Positions 1-13,100 of a stretch of 64,000 nt of DNA are shown piece after piece. Both the position numbers and the translations under genes were made by a program. The notes under the pieces were generated by a model. The model was not told the DNA's origin. It was given only the letters and a program-made list of their open reading frames with translations, and ran no database searches. Source of the DNA: Flavobacterium ammonificans (GTDB lineage: Bacteria > Bacteroidota > Bacteroidia > Flavobacteriales > Flavobacteriaceae). The stretch is from positions 620,001 through 684,000 of the forward strand of contig NZ_AP025185.1 of assembly GCF_020886115.1 (NCBI RefSeq), read 5' to 3'. The stretch's first letter is position 1. Every line of letters starts with the position of its first letter.

Positions 1-1182
1 TCACAGCTGTGGCTAATTCACTATTAGCATAAGTACCAGCAGTCTTCGTGAAGGCTGATGTGCCTAATGTGAGAGCGTCACCGTAGACCTTCGTACGATC
101 AGTTGCAGTCAAGGTGATCGGACGTGCGGTGATCGCTAATGTGCCATTGTTATAAGTGATGTCATAGTTAGCGTTATCAGTGTTGGTCACTGTACCTTGC
201 GTGATTGATACATTACCAACATTGGTAGATGATCCGGCCGTTGTTGTTACAGCTCCACTCAAAGTCTGGCTGTTGTACATGCCACGACTAGTGCCTGCGC
301 CATCAGTCGCCACTGCAAATGTTAATACTGGGTTGGCATCGCCATACACACGGGTCTTGTTATCAGCGGTCACTGTCACAGGACGACGGTTGATCGTCAA
401 TGTGCCATCAACATAGCTGAACTGGTAGTTAGCAGCAGCCAAGTCATTGGCGGCTGAAGTAATGGCATAGGTAGTTACGTTTGATGATGCTGTTGCTGTG
501 GTGCTGATTGTTGGTGCACCCGTGATACCTGCTGAAGTAGCATCTTGACTATTTAAATAGCCTGTAATGCTGTACGTCAAGCTTGGATTGGTATCACCAT
601 ACACACGGGTCTTGTCATCAGCAGTCACGGTCAAGGTGGCTTTGTTGATGGTCAATGTGCCTGGTACATAAGTGATGTCATAATTGCTCAAACCAGTACC
701 TTGGGCAGCACTTGCCAAAATACCGTCTGTTGCACCGCTATAAGTACCAGCACCTTGTGTTCCAGGCACTGTGCTGTTACCGTCTTGCAACAAGGTTACC
801 GCTGAAACCGTATCAGAATTCACTAAGCCCGTTGTACTAAATGCACTTGTACCTAAGTTTAGTGCTGTGCCATAAGTGGTGGATTGCGCTGACGCAGTCA
901 CACTTAAGGCTTTTGGTGTAATCGTCAACGCAGTATTATTAGCTGCAGCTTGGACAAACTGATAGTTAACTGAGCTTAAACCACTACCAGTGATGGCATA
1001 GCTACCCACATTACTTGTACCAGTGGCTGTTGTGCTGAATAACAATGTACCCGTCAACACAGAAGATGTTTCGTTACCCATAAAGCCAGTGACAGTGCCA
1101 GCATCGACGCTAGGGATTGATCCATAAACACTGGTTGCCGTCGTCGCGTTATAAGTCAAGGTTGCCGTCGTCACATCTGCTG
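1..1182 (-). repeat. MBG (YGX-type) modules of the giant adhesin
   Basis: On the minus strand this encodes diverged modules of about 80-100 residues. Each has a TRVYGD- or TKVYGD-type opening and a closing strand such as YNNGTLAITARP or VDGTLTINRRP. They match the MBG domain (YGX type) common in giant bacterial adhesins. They are far less similar to one another than the YDG units that follow at 1183, so they are older or have escaped recent homogenisation. The array continues beyond base 1. Confidence 0.75.
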
Positions 1183-4100
1183 TTAAACCTGTTTGTTGTA
1201 CAAGGTTATAGTTACCAGCGTCTGTGCCAGAGATCGTCACGCCAGTGATCGTGATCGCCTTACTATTACCAACGTTCTTATCAGCGAAAATACCTGCTGC
1301 TGTGCCACCCACAGTCACCACATCATTGCTCAATGGGCTCACCGTGGCCGTACCACCTAAGACTGCTACATCGGTTGCGTTATAGACACGGTTGCTAGCA
1401 GTGATACCGGTTACCGCCAAGTCAGCTTTGGTGATGTTGGCGCTTAAACCTGTTTGTTGTACAAGGTTATAGTTACCAGCGTCTGTGCCAGAGATCGTCA
1501 CACCCGTGATCGTGATCGCTTTACCATTGCCAACGTTCTTATCAGCAAAGACACCTGATGCTGTGCCACCCACAGTCACCACATCATTGCTCAATGGGCT
1601 CACCGTGGCTGTACCATCTAAGACTGCTACATCGGTTGCGTTATAGACGCGGTTACTAGCAGTGATACCGGTTACCACCAAGTCAGCTTTGGTGATGTTG
1701 GCGGTTAAATCTGTTTGTTGTACAAGGTTATAGTTACCAGCGTCTGTACCAGAGATCGTCACGCCAGTGATCGTGATCGCTTTACCATTACCAACGTTCT
1801 TATCAGCGAAAATACCTGCTGCTGTGCCACCAACAGTCACTAGATCACTACCAAGTGGAGAAACTGCTGCTGTACCGCCTAAGACTGCGGTCAATGTGGT
1901 GTCATATACGCGGTTGCTTGCGGTAATGCCCGTTACTAACAAATCAGCTTTGGTGATATTTGCTGTGAGGCCTGTTGGCTGCACCAAGGTATAGTTAGTT
2001 GCATCTGCTCCGCTTAAACTAAAGCCTGTCACAGTCACGGCTTTGCCATCAGCCACATTCTTATCAGCGAATGTTGCAGCTGCGCCAGTTTTAACCAATG
2101 AAACAGTATCTGTCGTGTAGAACTTATTGTCGTTGGCTGCTGCAGCGCCATTGTTAAGCACAGAATTCGTCGTGACTAAAACTGCAGTTGTATTGGCATT
2201 ATAGACTTTATCTGAAGCCGTTGTGCCAGTAATCGTGATGCTCTTGGCTGTAACATCAGCCGTTAAACCTGTTTGTTGTACAAGGTTATAGTTGCCAGCG
2301 TCTGTGCCAGAGATCGTCACGCCCGTGATCGTGATCGCTTTACCATTACCAACGTTCTTATCAGCGAAAATACCTGCTGCTGTGCCACCAACAGTCACTA
2401 GATCACTACCAAGTGGAGAAACTGCTGCTGTACCGCCTAATACTGCGGTCAATGTGGTGTCATATACGCGGTTACTTGCGGTAATGCCCGTTACTAACAA
2501 ATCAGCTTTGGTGATATTTGCTGTGAGGCCTGTTGGCTGCACCAAGGTATAGTTAGTTGCATCTGCTCCGCTTAAACTAAAGCCTGTCACAGTCACGGCT
2601 TTGCCATCAGCCACATTCTTATCAGCGAATGTTGCAGCTGCGCCAGTTTTAACCAATGATACCGTATCTGTCGTGTAGAACTTATTGTCGTTAGCTGCTG
2701 CAGCGCCATTGTTAAGCACAGAATTCGTCGTGACTAAAACTGCAGTTGTATTGGCGTTATAGACTTTATCTGAAGCCGTTGTGCCAGTAATCGTGATGCT
2801 CTTCGCTGTCACATCAGCCGTTAAACCTGTTTGTTGTACAAGGTTATAGTTACCAGCGTCTGTGCCAGAGATCGTCACACCCGTGATCGTGATCGCCTTA
2901 CTATTACCAACGTTCTTATCAGCAAAGACACCTGATGCTGTGCCACCCACAGTCACCACATCATTGCTCAATGGGCTCACCGTGGCTGTACCACCTAAGA
3001 CTGCTACATCGGTTGCGTTATAGACGCGGTTGCTAGCAGTGATACCGGTTACCACCAAGTCAGCTTTGGTGATGTTGGCGCTTAAACCTATAGGCTGCAC
3101 CAAGGTATAGTTAGTTGCATCTGCACCACTCAAACTAAAGCCAGTCACAGTCACAGCTTTGCCATCAGCCACATTCTTATCAGCGAATGTTGCAGCTGCG
3201 CCAGTTTTAACCAATGAAACAGTATCTGTCGTGTAGAACTTATTGTCGTTGGCTGCTGCAGCGCCATTGTTAAGCACAGAATTTGTCGTGACTAAAACTG
3301 CAGTTGTATTGGCATTATAGACTTTATCTGAAGCCGTGGTGCCAGTGATCGTGATGCTCTTGGCTGTAACATCAGCCGTTAAACCTGTTTGTTGTACAAG
3401 GTTATAGTTACCAGCGTCTGTGCCAGAGATCGTCACGCCCGTGATCGTGATCGCCTTACCATTACCAACGTTCTTATCAGCAAAGACACCTGATGCTGTG
3501 CCACCCACAGTCACCACATCATTGCTCAATGGGCTCACCGTGGCCGTACCACCTAAGACTGCTACATCGGTTGCGTTATAGACACGGTTGCTAGCAGTGA
3601 TACCGGTTACCGCCAAGTCAGCTTTGGTGATGTTGGCGCTTAAACCTGTTTGTTGTACAAGGTTATAGTTACCAGCGTCTGTGCCAGAGATCGTCACACC
3701 CGTGATCGTGATCGCTTTACCATTGCCAACGTTCTTATCAGCAAAGACACCTGATGCTGTGCCACCCACAGTCACCACATCATTGCTCAATGGGCTCACC
3801 GTGGCTGTACCATCTAAGACTGCTACATCGGTTGCGTTATAGACGCGGTTACTAGCAGTGATACCGGTTACCACCAAGTCAGCTTTGGTGATGTTGGCGG
3901 TTAAATCTGTTTGTTGTACAAGGTTATAGTTACCAGCGTCTGTACCAGAGATCGTTACGCCAGTGATCGTGATCGCTTTACCATTACCAACGTTCTTATC
4001 AGCGAAAATACCTGCTGCTGTGCCACCAACAGTCACTAGATCACTACCAAGTGGAGAAACTGCTGCTGTACCGCCTAAGACTGCGGTCAATGTGGTGTCA

Positions 4101-7100
4101 TATACGCGGTTGCTTGCGGTAATGCCCGTTACTAACAAATCAGCTTTGGTGATGTTGGCGGTTAAATCTGTTTGTTGTACGAGGTTATAGTTACCAGCGT
4201 CTGTGCCAGAGATCGTCACACCCGTGATCGTGATCGCCTTACTATTACCAACGTTCTTATCAGCAAAGACACCTGATGCTGTGCCACCCACAGTCACCAC
4301 ATCATTGCTTAATGGGCTCACCGTGGCTGTACCACCTAAGACTGCTACATCGGTTGCGTTATAGACACGGTTGCTAGCAGTGATACCGGTTACCACCAAG
4401 TCAGCTTTGGTGATGTTGGCGGTTAAACCTATAGGCTGCACCAAGGTATAGTTAGTTGCATCTGCACCACTCAAACTAAAGCCAGTCACAGTCACAGCTT
4501 TACCATCGGCCACATTCTTGTCTGCAAATGTTGCTGCCGCACCAGTTTTAACCAATGATACCGCATCTCCTGTGTAGAACTTGTTATCGTTGGCAGATGT
4601 AGCACCATTAGCGATGGCTGAACTTGTTGTTACCAAAGTGGCGACTCTATCAGCGTTATAAACCTTATCAGATGCTGTTGTGCCAGTGATGGTGATAGCT
4701 TTTTGGGCGACTGTCAAGGTGCCGTTGGTTGCAGTAACACTATAACCAAAACCAAGCACGCCACCGCCAACAACTGTGTAGCTACCAGCTTTTAGATTAT
4801 TCAGTGTTGAATAAGCCGCACTACTAATGGTGTAACTAGCCGCATCACCATTGACTAATCCTGAAGTTGTTCCAGTCAAACTGATTGAATCACCGTGCGT
4901 AACAGATTGACTGTCAGTCGTTATCGTGACTGCAATCGCTTGACGGTAAATTGCATTGAGACCAGCTGTGAGGGCTGTTGTGAAGTTTGTTGTTGCTTCA
5001 TCACTGTTGTATCGGAATCTCCCCGAGCCAATACCCACAAAGTCTGTGAGACCCGTGCTGCCGCTTACACTTCCACTATAGAGTTTAGCAATCCCTCCAG
5101 TACCCATGGTAATGGTTGGAGTGCCCGAAACTAAAATATCTCCACCAGTAATTGTTCCTGCAGCGGTATTTTTTCCTGCGTTTAAAATGATGGCATTAAC
5201 TGAAGTTGAAGTGGTATTCAAGTTTTGAGCAAGGGTAATATTTCCTTGAAGTGTTTCAATTTGAATAGTACCGTTTGTGCCAGACGAACCAGAACTAATG
5301 TTATTTACAGTTAGTCCCACTGAGGCGTCAGTAAAGGAAAGATTTCCTAATCTGGTAACATCTCCCCCACTAATGGAGGCAACATTATTTGAGGCATTGG
5401 TTAAGGTAATGTTTCCTGCGCCTTGAAGAACTAAATCATTAGCCACAATTGCAGCCGTTTGCGTAATCGCAGTACTAGCTGTTAAGTTTAAAGTGGAATT
5501 GGTTGCAGTTAAAGCACTATTAATTGCTAATGTTCCTCCTATTAAAGTAATTGGTCCAGCAATGGTAGTGGTTCCTCCAATAGTGATATTAGCTGTATTA
5601 CCAACTTTACCCAGTGTCAAACCCGTAATAGAAGATGATAAAGCAAGATTGGATATTGGGAAGGTAAACGCGCTGCCAAAACTGGTTCCAGAGGGCTGAA
5701 CAGAGACTTTACCCGATGTCGTAATCGCCATACCGCCGTCTGCAAGTGCAATCGTATCACCAATGATAAAAACATTGCTAGTGGAACTTGTGATACTGCC
5801 GCCTTGTCCAATATTAATTTTCGATGGCCCTGCGGTTAATCCATTCATAAAACGTGTTGCCACTTGCACGGCTTTTGAATTACCGTTAAGCGTTATGTCA
5901 CCTGAACTGGCATATACATTTAATATGCCGTTATAATAGCCCCCGGCAACAATACTTCTGCCGGCTCCTAGCGCATTACCATTGATTTCAATATTTCCAG
6001 TACTGGAAGAAGTTATGTTTACTGTACCACTTATATGAACTGCATCATCAGTACCTCTACTAACACCTCTTATTGTGATGGCATTACCGGAAGCGGATGA
6101 TGAGATATTAACTGTTGAAGCAAGGGATAAGTCATGCACTCCAAATAAAATCCCTGTTCGATTTCCTGAAGTATTAGAGGCTTGTCCATCCAACTCTATG
6201 GCGCCACTTCCAGCATTGACATTAACCTGTCCAAAGGTGACGATACCCCAATCAGCGTTTCCTGCGTCCCCGGCAATTTTGATGGCCCCGCCAAAAGATA
6301 AAATAGAGCTGCCCTCTAAGTAAACGGCCGCAGTTACAGCACTGCCACCTGTTGAAGCGACAAAGGATGTTCCGGGCACAGCATAGCCACCGCCTACACT
6401 CAAGCCATTCCACGTAGCACCATCGCTGCCGCCACCCAACCAGATGGAGCCTCCAGTTACAGAACCAGAGCCAGTAACAATCGAGGATCCATTTCTAAGG
6501 GCAATGCTGCCGTTGGTAAGTTGGTTGTCACTGTTAGACCACAGCACCACATCGCCCCCACTAGTAGTAATTGATCTGTTTGCTCCAACTAAGATATCCC
6601 CAGCTGATTTAAGAAGGACATCGCCACTAGTAGTTCCTGCGGTGGTATTCAGATTTCCGTTAATCGCAATCGTTCCAGCATTAACAGAAACTGGACCCGC
6701 CAATGTTAGCGCTGCTGCAGTGAATACGTCAGTAGTGGCAGTGAGGCTAGTCAACGGGGTGGTGTTGCCCAATGAGCCGGTAAAAGTCAGGTCGCCCGTG
6801 CCGTGGGTATTGATGGTCAAGGTATTGGCGCCATTGACGGTGGAGCTAAAAGTAACTGTGCCGTTACTGGTCGTTGTTAAAGCAGTATTTGCTGCTAAGC
6901 TTACTGCTCCGGTATAGGTTTGATTACCGCTCGTAGCAATGCTATTCGCAATGGTGGAAGTCCCGTTCACTGTCAAGCTAGAAGTTCCAGCGCTTCTAAT
7001 AATAGTGTTGCCACTGGCCATCGAGAGGCTTGCGATGGTTTGAGTTGCTTGCAGATCCCAGATTGCGGCATTATTCATCACTACGTCTGTGGAAGTGCTC

Positions 7101-10100
7101 AATGTACCGGTGGTTCTTAGGGTGCCTGCTGATATGATGGTATCGCCGGTGTAGGTGTTGGTATTAGAGAGGATCAAGGTTCCTGCGCCGATTTTTGTGA
7201 CGCCAAAATTAGTACCCGAAATAATGCCTGAAAGGGTTAATTGGGTACCAGCTACGTTCACCGTGCTATTAGCCCCCAAAGCCACGGTACCGCTATGGCT
7301 TGATGTTCCAGTAGAGGCAGCGATTGTTCCTCCATTTAGCGTGATGGCCTCAGCACCAACGGCAATGTTTTGCAAGTCTAGGGTTGCGCTACTAGCCACG
7401 GTTACACCACCAGCAGTTGTACCAAGACCATTAGCATTTGCCACAGCCAAGGTGCCGGCATTGACTGTAATTGCGCCAGTATTGGTATTTGCACCTGACA
7501 CCGTCATCGTACCTGCGCTGGCCTTAGTAAAGCCCATCGCAGAGGCTTCAGTAATAGCAGCACTTATTAGCAAATCATTGGTCGCAGCCCCATCAGCAAC
7601 GGTAAAAGTGCTTGTACCTAGATCTGAACGTAAGTTAATCCTGCCGGCAATTACAGCTTCAGCAGTTGGGTCAATCACATTCACAGTTACACCACCCCAC
7701 TCCCAATAAGAGGTTGTACTACTAGAACTAGTACCGCTATTAGATCTTAAAGTGCCACCACCAGTAAAGTTTAGTGTCGCGTTCCAGATATGCTGAACAG
7801 TACCTACCACCTCAACCAAACCGCCATTGATGTTAATGGTCGACACACGATTAGCACTCCATCCAAAAGCACTTGAGGAACCAGTTAATTGAACAGTTCC
7901 GTTTGCATTGACGTTTAGCACCCCTAAAATGACGCCATTACTATTGTTATATAGGTCATTTAGGATCAAGGTGCCCGCATTGACTGTGGTACCGCCACTG
8001 TAGGTACTTTGCCCCGTGTTTAAGGTCAGTACGCCAGCACCCTCTTTTCTCATGCTTCCTGAGCCAGAGATCGCGTTTGCATAGGTCAAGTTATTACTGC
8101 GATTAAAGACCAAGGAACCGTTATTGGTCACAGCTCCAGTGCCAAGAGAACCTGTGGTTGAACCGGCACCAATTTGTAGCGTACCCGCTGAAATCGTCGT
8201 GGTACCTGTGTAGGTATTAGCCCCTGTGAAAATCACGGTGCCTGTATTTGAGGTAGGTCTATTAATGGTTAAATTAGCTGAACTACTTATGATACCAGAC
8301 AAAGTCAATGTGTGAGCGGGTGGAGCATTAATTGTTGCAGCGCCACTCATCACAATTGGGTTACTTAATGCCAGCGAATTTACATTTGACAGTAGTATGG
8401 AGTTGGTGCCCATGGTAATTGGAGCTGAACTAGAACCTAATGCAGCTGCATCGCTTACTTTTAAAGTACCGCTGTTTAGCGCAATGCTAGCGCTAACCGT
8501 ATTGGCTTGGTCAAGATCGAATACACCACCAGTACCGGCCAAGGTCAAGGCGGAAATACTGATTGGTTTGGTTTGTGTGACTGTTGCAGTGCTAGTAATT
8601 GTTAGTCCATTACCTGTAAATCCATTCACACTTCCATAACTACCAATTTCAAGATTTGACGTTGTTGCAATATTCAAGCTTCCGCTACCAATGTCAGCAG
8701 CGAATGCTTTGATTGAATTACTTGCGTTATTTAAGGTGTAGCTTTGATTATTAGCAAGCAAGGCAACGCCATAAGCCGTAACTGCACCTGTGATAGATGG
8801 CGCTTTTGCATTAATTAAAACGTAACCTGTTGAGGTATTTGCAGTGACAGCCCCTGTCCAATTAACACCATTAGTTGCAGCACTTGCCATACTTGCTGAA
8901 TCAGCAATCGCGAATAAAGGCCTTGGTGTTGCACCGTTTAAATTGGCAACTGCATTTGCTAACGTAAACACTGTATCCAATTTTGAGCCTTGAAATGTAA
9001 CCGAGCCATTGATAGCTGATACAGGTCTTGAAACAGAATCAATACCATAATGGCCCGTATTGGTACTTGTTGTAGTCCCTGACAAAATGACATCGCCATC
9101 ACTTGATGATATTGATCCAATGCCATGATAAATACCATCACCAGTTGTTGCATAGCCAATAATATTTACATCATTTTTAGCAGACACTGTTCCCTGCCAA
9201 GCATCTTGGAAATAACCATAAGCTTGACCAGCAGCCGAAATAGTTACCGAACCTAAAGTCGCGATAATGGGCAGACGAATGACAGAGCCGCCATAAGAAG
9301 CATTATTACTTAAGCCATTCATGACAATATTGCCTCTCTCAGCAGTAATTCCACCACCTGTGCTATTTGTAAAAGTTAAATAAAGACCGATACCCTGTCC
9401 TGAAACTCCATTCATGGTTAAATCATTGTAAGCTTGAAGAGTCACACCACCGCTATACAAGGTAATGCCGCCTGAAATGCAAGCCCAGTTAGTACAGTCT
9501 CCTCCAACACTGCGCGTTGCGTAACCTGTCATGCTTAAATTACCTGCATAGCTTCTAATGACTTGTGCGCCACCCCATAGAATGATGCCATGGCCTTGTT
9601 GATTGGCCACATTTAATCCAGCAGCTGCACCATTGGCGAAAATATCAATATCACCATAAGCAATGATCTTGGTGCTGGTTCCATCAAGTCTTAAAGCTGC
9701 GCCATTTATATTATTTGCACCTGAGGTGGAATTAATGGTGATGTTGCCGCCTGCCGTTGGCGTAGTGGTATTATTTCCTGCTACCAAGCCACCACCATTG
9801 ATATATACGCCGTGACCTGATAGAGCTGTTGCTTTGATATTAATATTACCGGTCGTTGATTGTGTAATACGGCTGTCATATTGGTAAAACGCCCATTGAG
9901 CCCCAGTATTGGAGGCGTTAATGGTGATATTACCAATGGCTTTTGTGGTGCCCGCACCAGAAAAATTGACTCCATAATAGCCGCCTGTTGCGCTACCATT
10001 AATTGAGATTGCGTTATTAGCAAACAGCGAACCAGCTCCGATTTCTAGTCCTTGCTGAGTTCGTCCAGTTGCGTTAATCGTAATAGAACCGCCAGTTGCT

Positions 10101-13100
10101 GGAACTGTTGTAGCAGAGGTGTCTGTCGTACTTGTACTTGCAGCAATAGTACCGTTAACGTACATACCAAAATTTCCAACTGCAGTAATTAAAATATTAC
10201 CTGCAGTTGATTGCATGATACGGCTAGCACTGAAATCTAAACCCCAATGGCCGCCGCTGGTGGCGCTATCAACGGTGATGTTACCCACCGCCAAGAAGGT
10301 GCCAGCGCCGTAAATATAAGAGCCTTGGTAACCACCGGCCCCACGGGCAGTTAGATTCATTGCACCAAATGAAACCAATGAGCCCGATGCCATTTGAATG
10401 CCGTATGCAGTGGAACCGGTTGCATTGATGGTGAGCGTTCCGCCGACAGTTGGCGTTGTCGTTGGACTGGCGGTGTTACTGCTCGCGTAAATACCGCCGG
10501 TAGTGCCCATATATAAACCGCCGCCTGTTCCATTAGAGGTAATCGCAATATTGCCACCGGTCGACTGAATAAACGAGTTGTCGTACATGGTAAGACCCCA
10601 AGTACCTTGTGTAGCGCTAATCGTGATGTCTGAAGCGGATCTAACTTTTGCTCCCGCACCGCGCAGTGTGAATGAGTGCGTACTAGTTCCAACCACAGTG
10701 ATTGAAATAGCGCCGTAAGCTATCAGGGAACCAGTGTTAATATCTAAACCGTAATCAGAACTTCCAATTGCATTAATCGTGATGGTTCCACCCGCTGTTG
10801 GTGTCGTCTGACTATTCCCTGCAACCAGGCTTGAATTGATATAAAGACCTTTAGATCTCCCCACACCGGTCACAGAAATGTTTCCGCCGGTGGATTGAAT
10901 CATCTTTGCGCTTTCAAGCACCGTGCCTTGGTTGGCCTGTGCGTTTTGACCATTAATCGTAATATCACCTGCTACTACAAAACTACCTGCGCCATAAATA
11001 TAAACACCATACTCATTGCTGCCCCCAGTCCCTGCAATCGATAGTGCGCCGTTTGAAGTGATTGCGCTTGCATCCATTCTCACACCAGTAAAAGCATTCG
11101 TCGCTCTCGCTGTCCCAGTTATTGAAATCAAACCTGTTCCTGCAGAAATATTACCGCTCACAAAATAGACACCCCGCTCTGCTCCGGTTGAAACACCATT
11201 TAGGGTGATGGTGCCTGTTCCTAAAGTACTTAGAACATTACCAGTTACATTAATGTAAATACCGGCACCAGCTGTCGAATCAGTAGCATTACCTCGGCCA
11301 AACAGGTTTATATTGCCGCCAGCTGCATTGATTGAACTCAGCAAATGAATTCCTTTAGCATCAGAAGCAACTGAACTAGCAAAGCCAGCGATACAATAAA
11401 ATGATCCGTTACATCCAGCTGTAATATCCGTTGTACCACCTCCAATAGTAATATCACCACCAAATGTACTTATGGTTGCTGTGGATACAGTAGATTTAAA
11501 GCCACCCCCTCCGCTATTATCCACATCGGAATAGAAGTTGGTGGTAAGCGACTTACCTGTTGCCCCAGATATCGGAGCTGATATCAAAATATCACGTGAA
11601 GCCATTAAGGTAAGTGTGTTGGCATTAGTATTGTTTGTAATCGCCCCTAAAACTGTGATATCTCTAGAAGCAGAAACGGATTGTAAACGAGTTGCACCGC
11701 TCAGGCTACTTGCATTAACCTCAAGCGATGCAGTGGTTTTGAGAATTAACGCACTGTTAGTAATTGCTACTTTAGCAATACTATTGCTTGTGTTTTCAGC
11801 AGTTACCCCTACGGCATTTAAAATAGTAACCACATGCGTGCTTGCGGAAACTGCACCAGACATGGTAATCGCTCCAGAACCACCAATTGAAGTTGCCGCA
11901 GTAATAGTCACGGATCCAGTTGTCGATGCAGCGGCACCCGAGTTGATCAATGCACCAGCACTGCTTAACCCAACTCCACTTAAACTGAGCGCATTGGCAA
12001 CTGTAAAACCGTTCATGTCAAGTGTAAACCCTGAGCCAACAGTAACTAAACCGGTACCAAAAGGGCCATTTGTAACTGTTCCTGTTGAAGAAATCCCTGC
12101 CCGTAATGTCCCCCCAGACACTGTCGTGCCACCCGAGTAGGTGTTTGCACCTACAAGCGTTAATACGCCAGCAGCATTTTTAACCAAAGCACCTGTACCT
12201 GAAATCAGGTTGGTCACAGATATGTCATCACTGCGATTAAATATCAGCGTTGCGTTATTGTTAACATTACCAGTGCCCAATGACCCCGAAGTGCTACCAT
12301 TTCCAATCTGGAGAGTACCGGTGCTAATAGTGGTAACACCCGTATAAGTATTTTCGCCAAATAAAGTCAGCGTACCTGCACCAGACTTAGTCAACGCTCC
12401 TGTTGCACCACTTACATCAGCAATAATGCCACCATAAGTTAAGGTTCTAGCGCTATCAACGTTGAAGGTTCCTCCATTTGTACCAATGCTGATGCCACGG
12501 TTACTACTCAATGTAATGTTAGCTGTTGGTAACAAGGTACCGCCATTCAAAATGATCGAACCAGCTGTGGCTGAGCTAGGCAGTGCACCCAAACTTCGCT
12601 CAGCTGCGATTGATAAGGTGCCAGCAATAATGAAAGTAGAGGCTGTATAGGTATTACTAATGCCAGTGAAAATCACTGTACCTAATTTACCTGCCTCGCC
12701 TATGGTTAAGTTACCTGAGCCACTTACGACTCCGTTAATAGTCAGGGTTGTACCAGTGGCTGTAGATACAGTTCCCCCAAGACTACCAATTTCAAGATTA
12801 ACCGTTTTAGCTGGGCCTGTTGAATTTGCAGCACTATTAGTAAAAATACCGTTATTCAGCGTAATGTTTGCCAAGTCGTAGTTATTAATAATGCCACCCA
12901 TATCAACTGTGCCGCCATTATCGACTGTAATTCTTGGGACAGTTGTTGCTGCTGCTCCACCTCCCTGCTGCCAATTATTGTTTGATCCTACAAATCTTAA
13001 TGTGCCAAAACTCACGACCACCGGCTGGCTGGGCGTTGGAACAAACGCAGCTGACGTCAAACCATTACCAAAAGTTACAGTGCCGGTATATCCAGATGCT

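Noticed and set aside
1183..4719. CRISPR array
   Set aside because: The units are directly tandem, coding and 261/297 bp long, without unique spacers and without cas genes.
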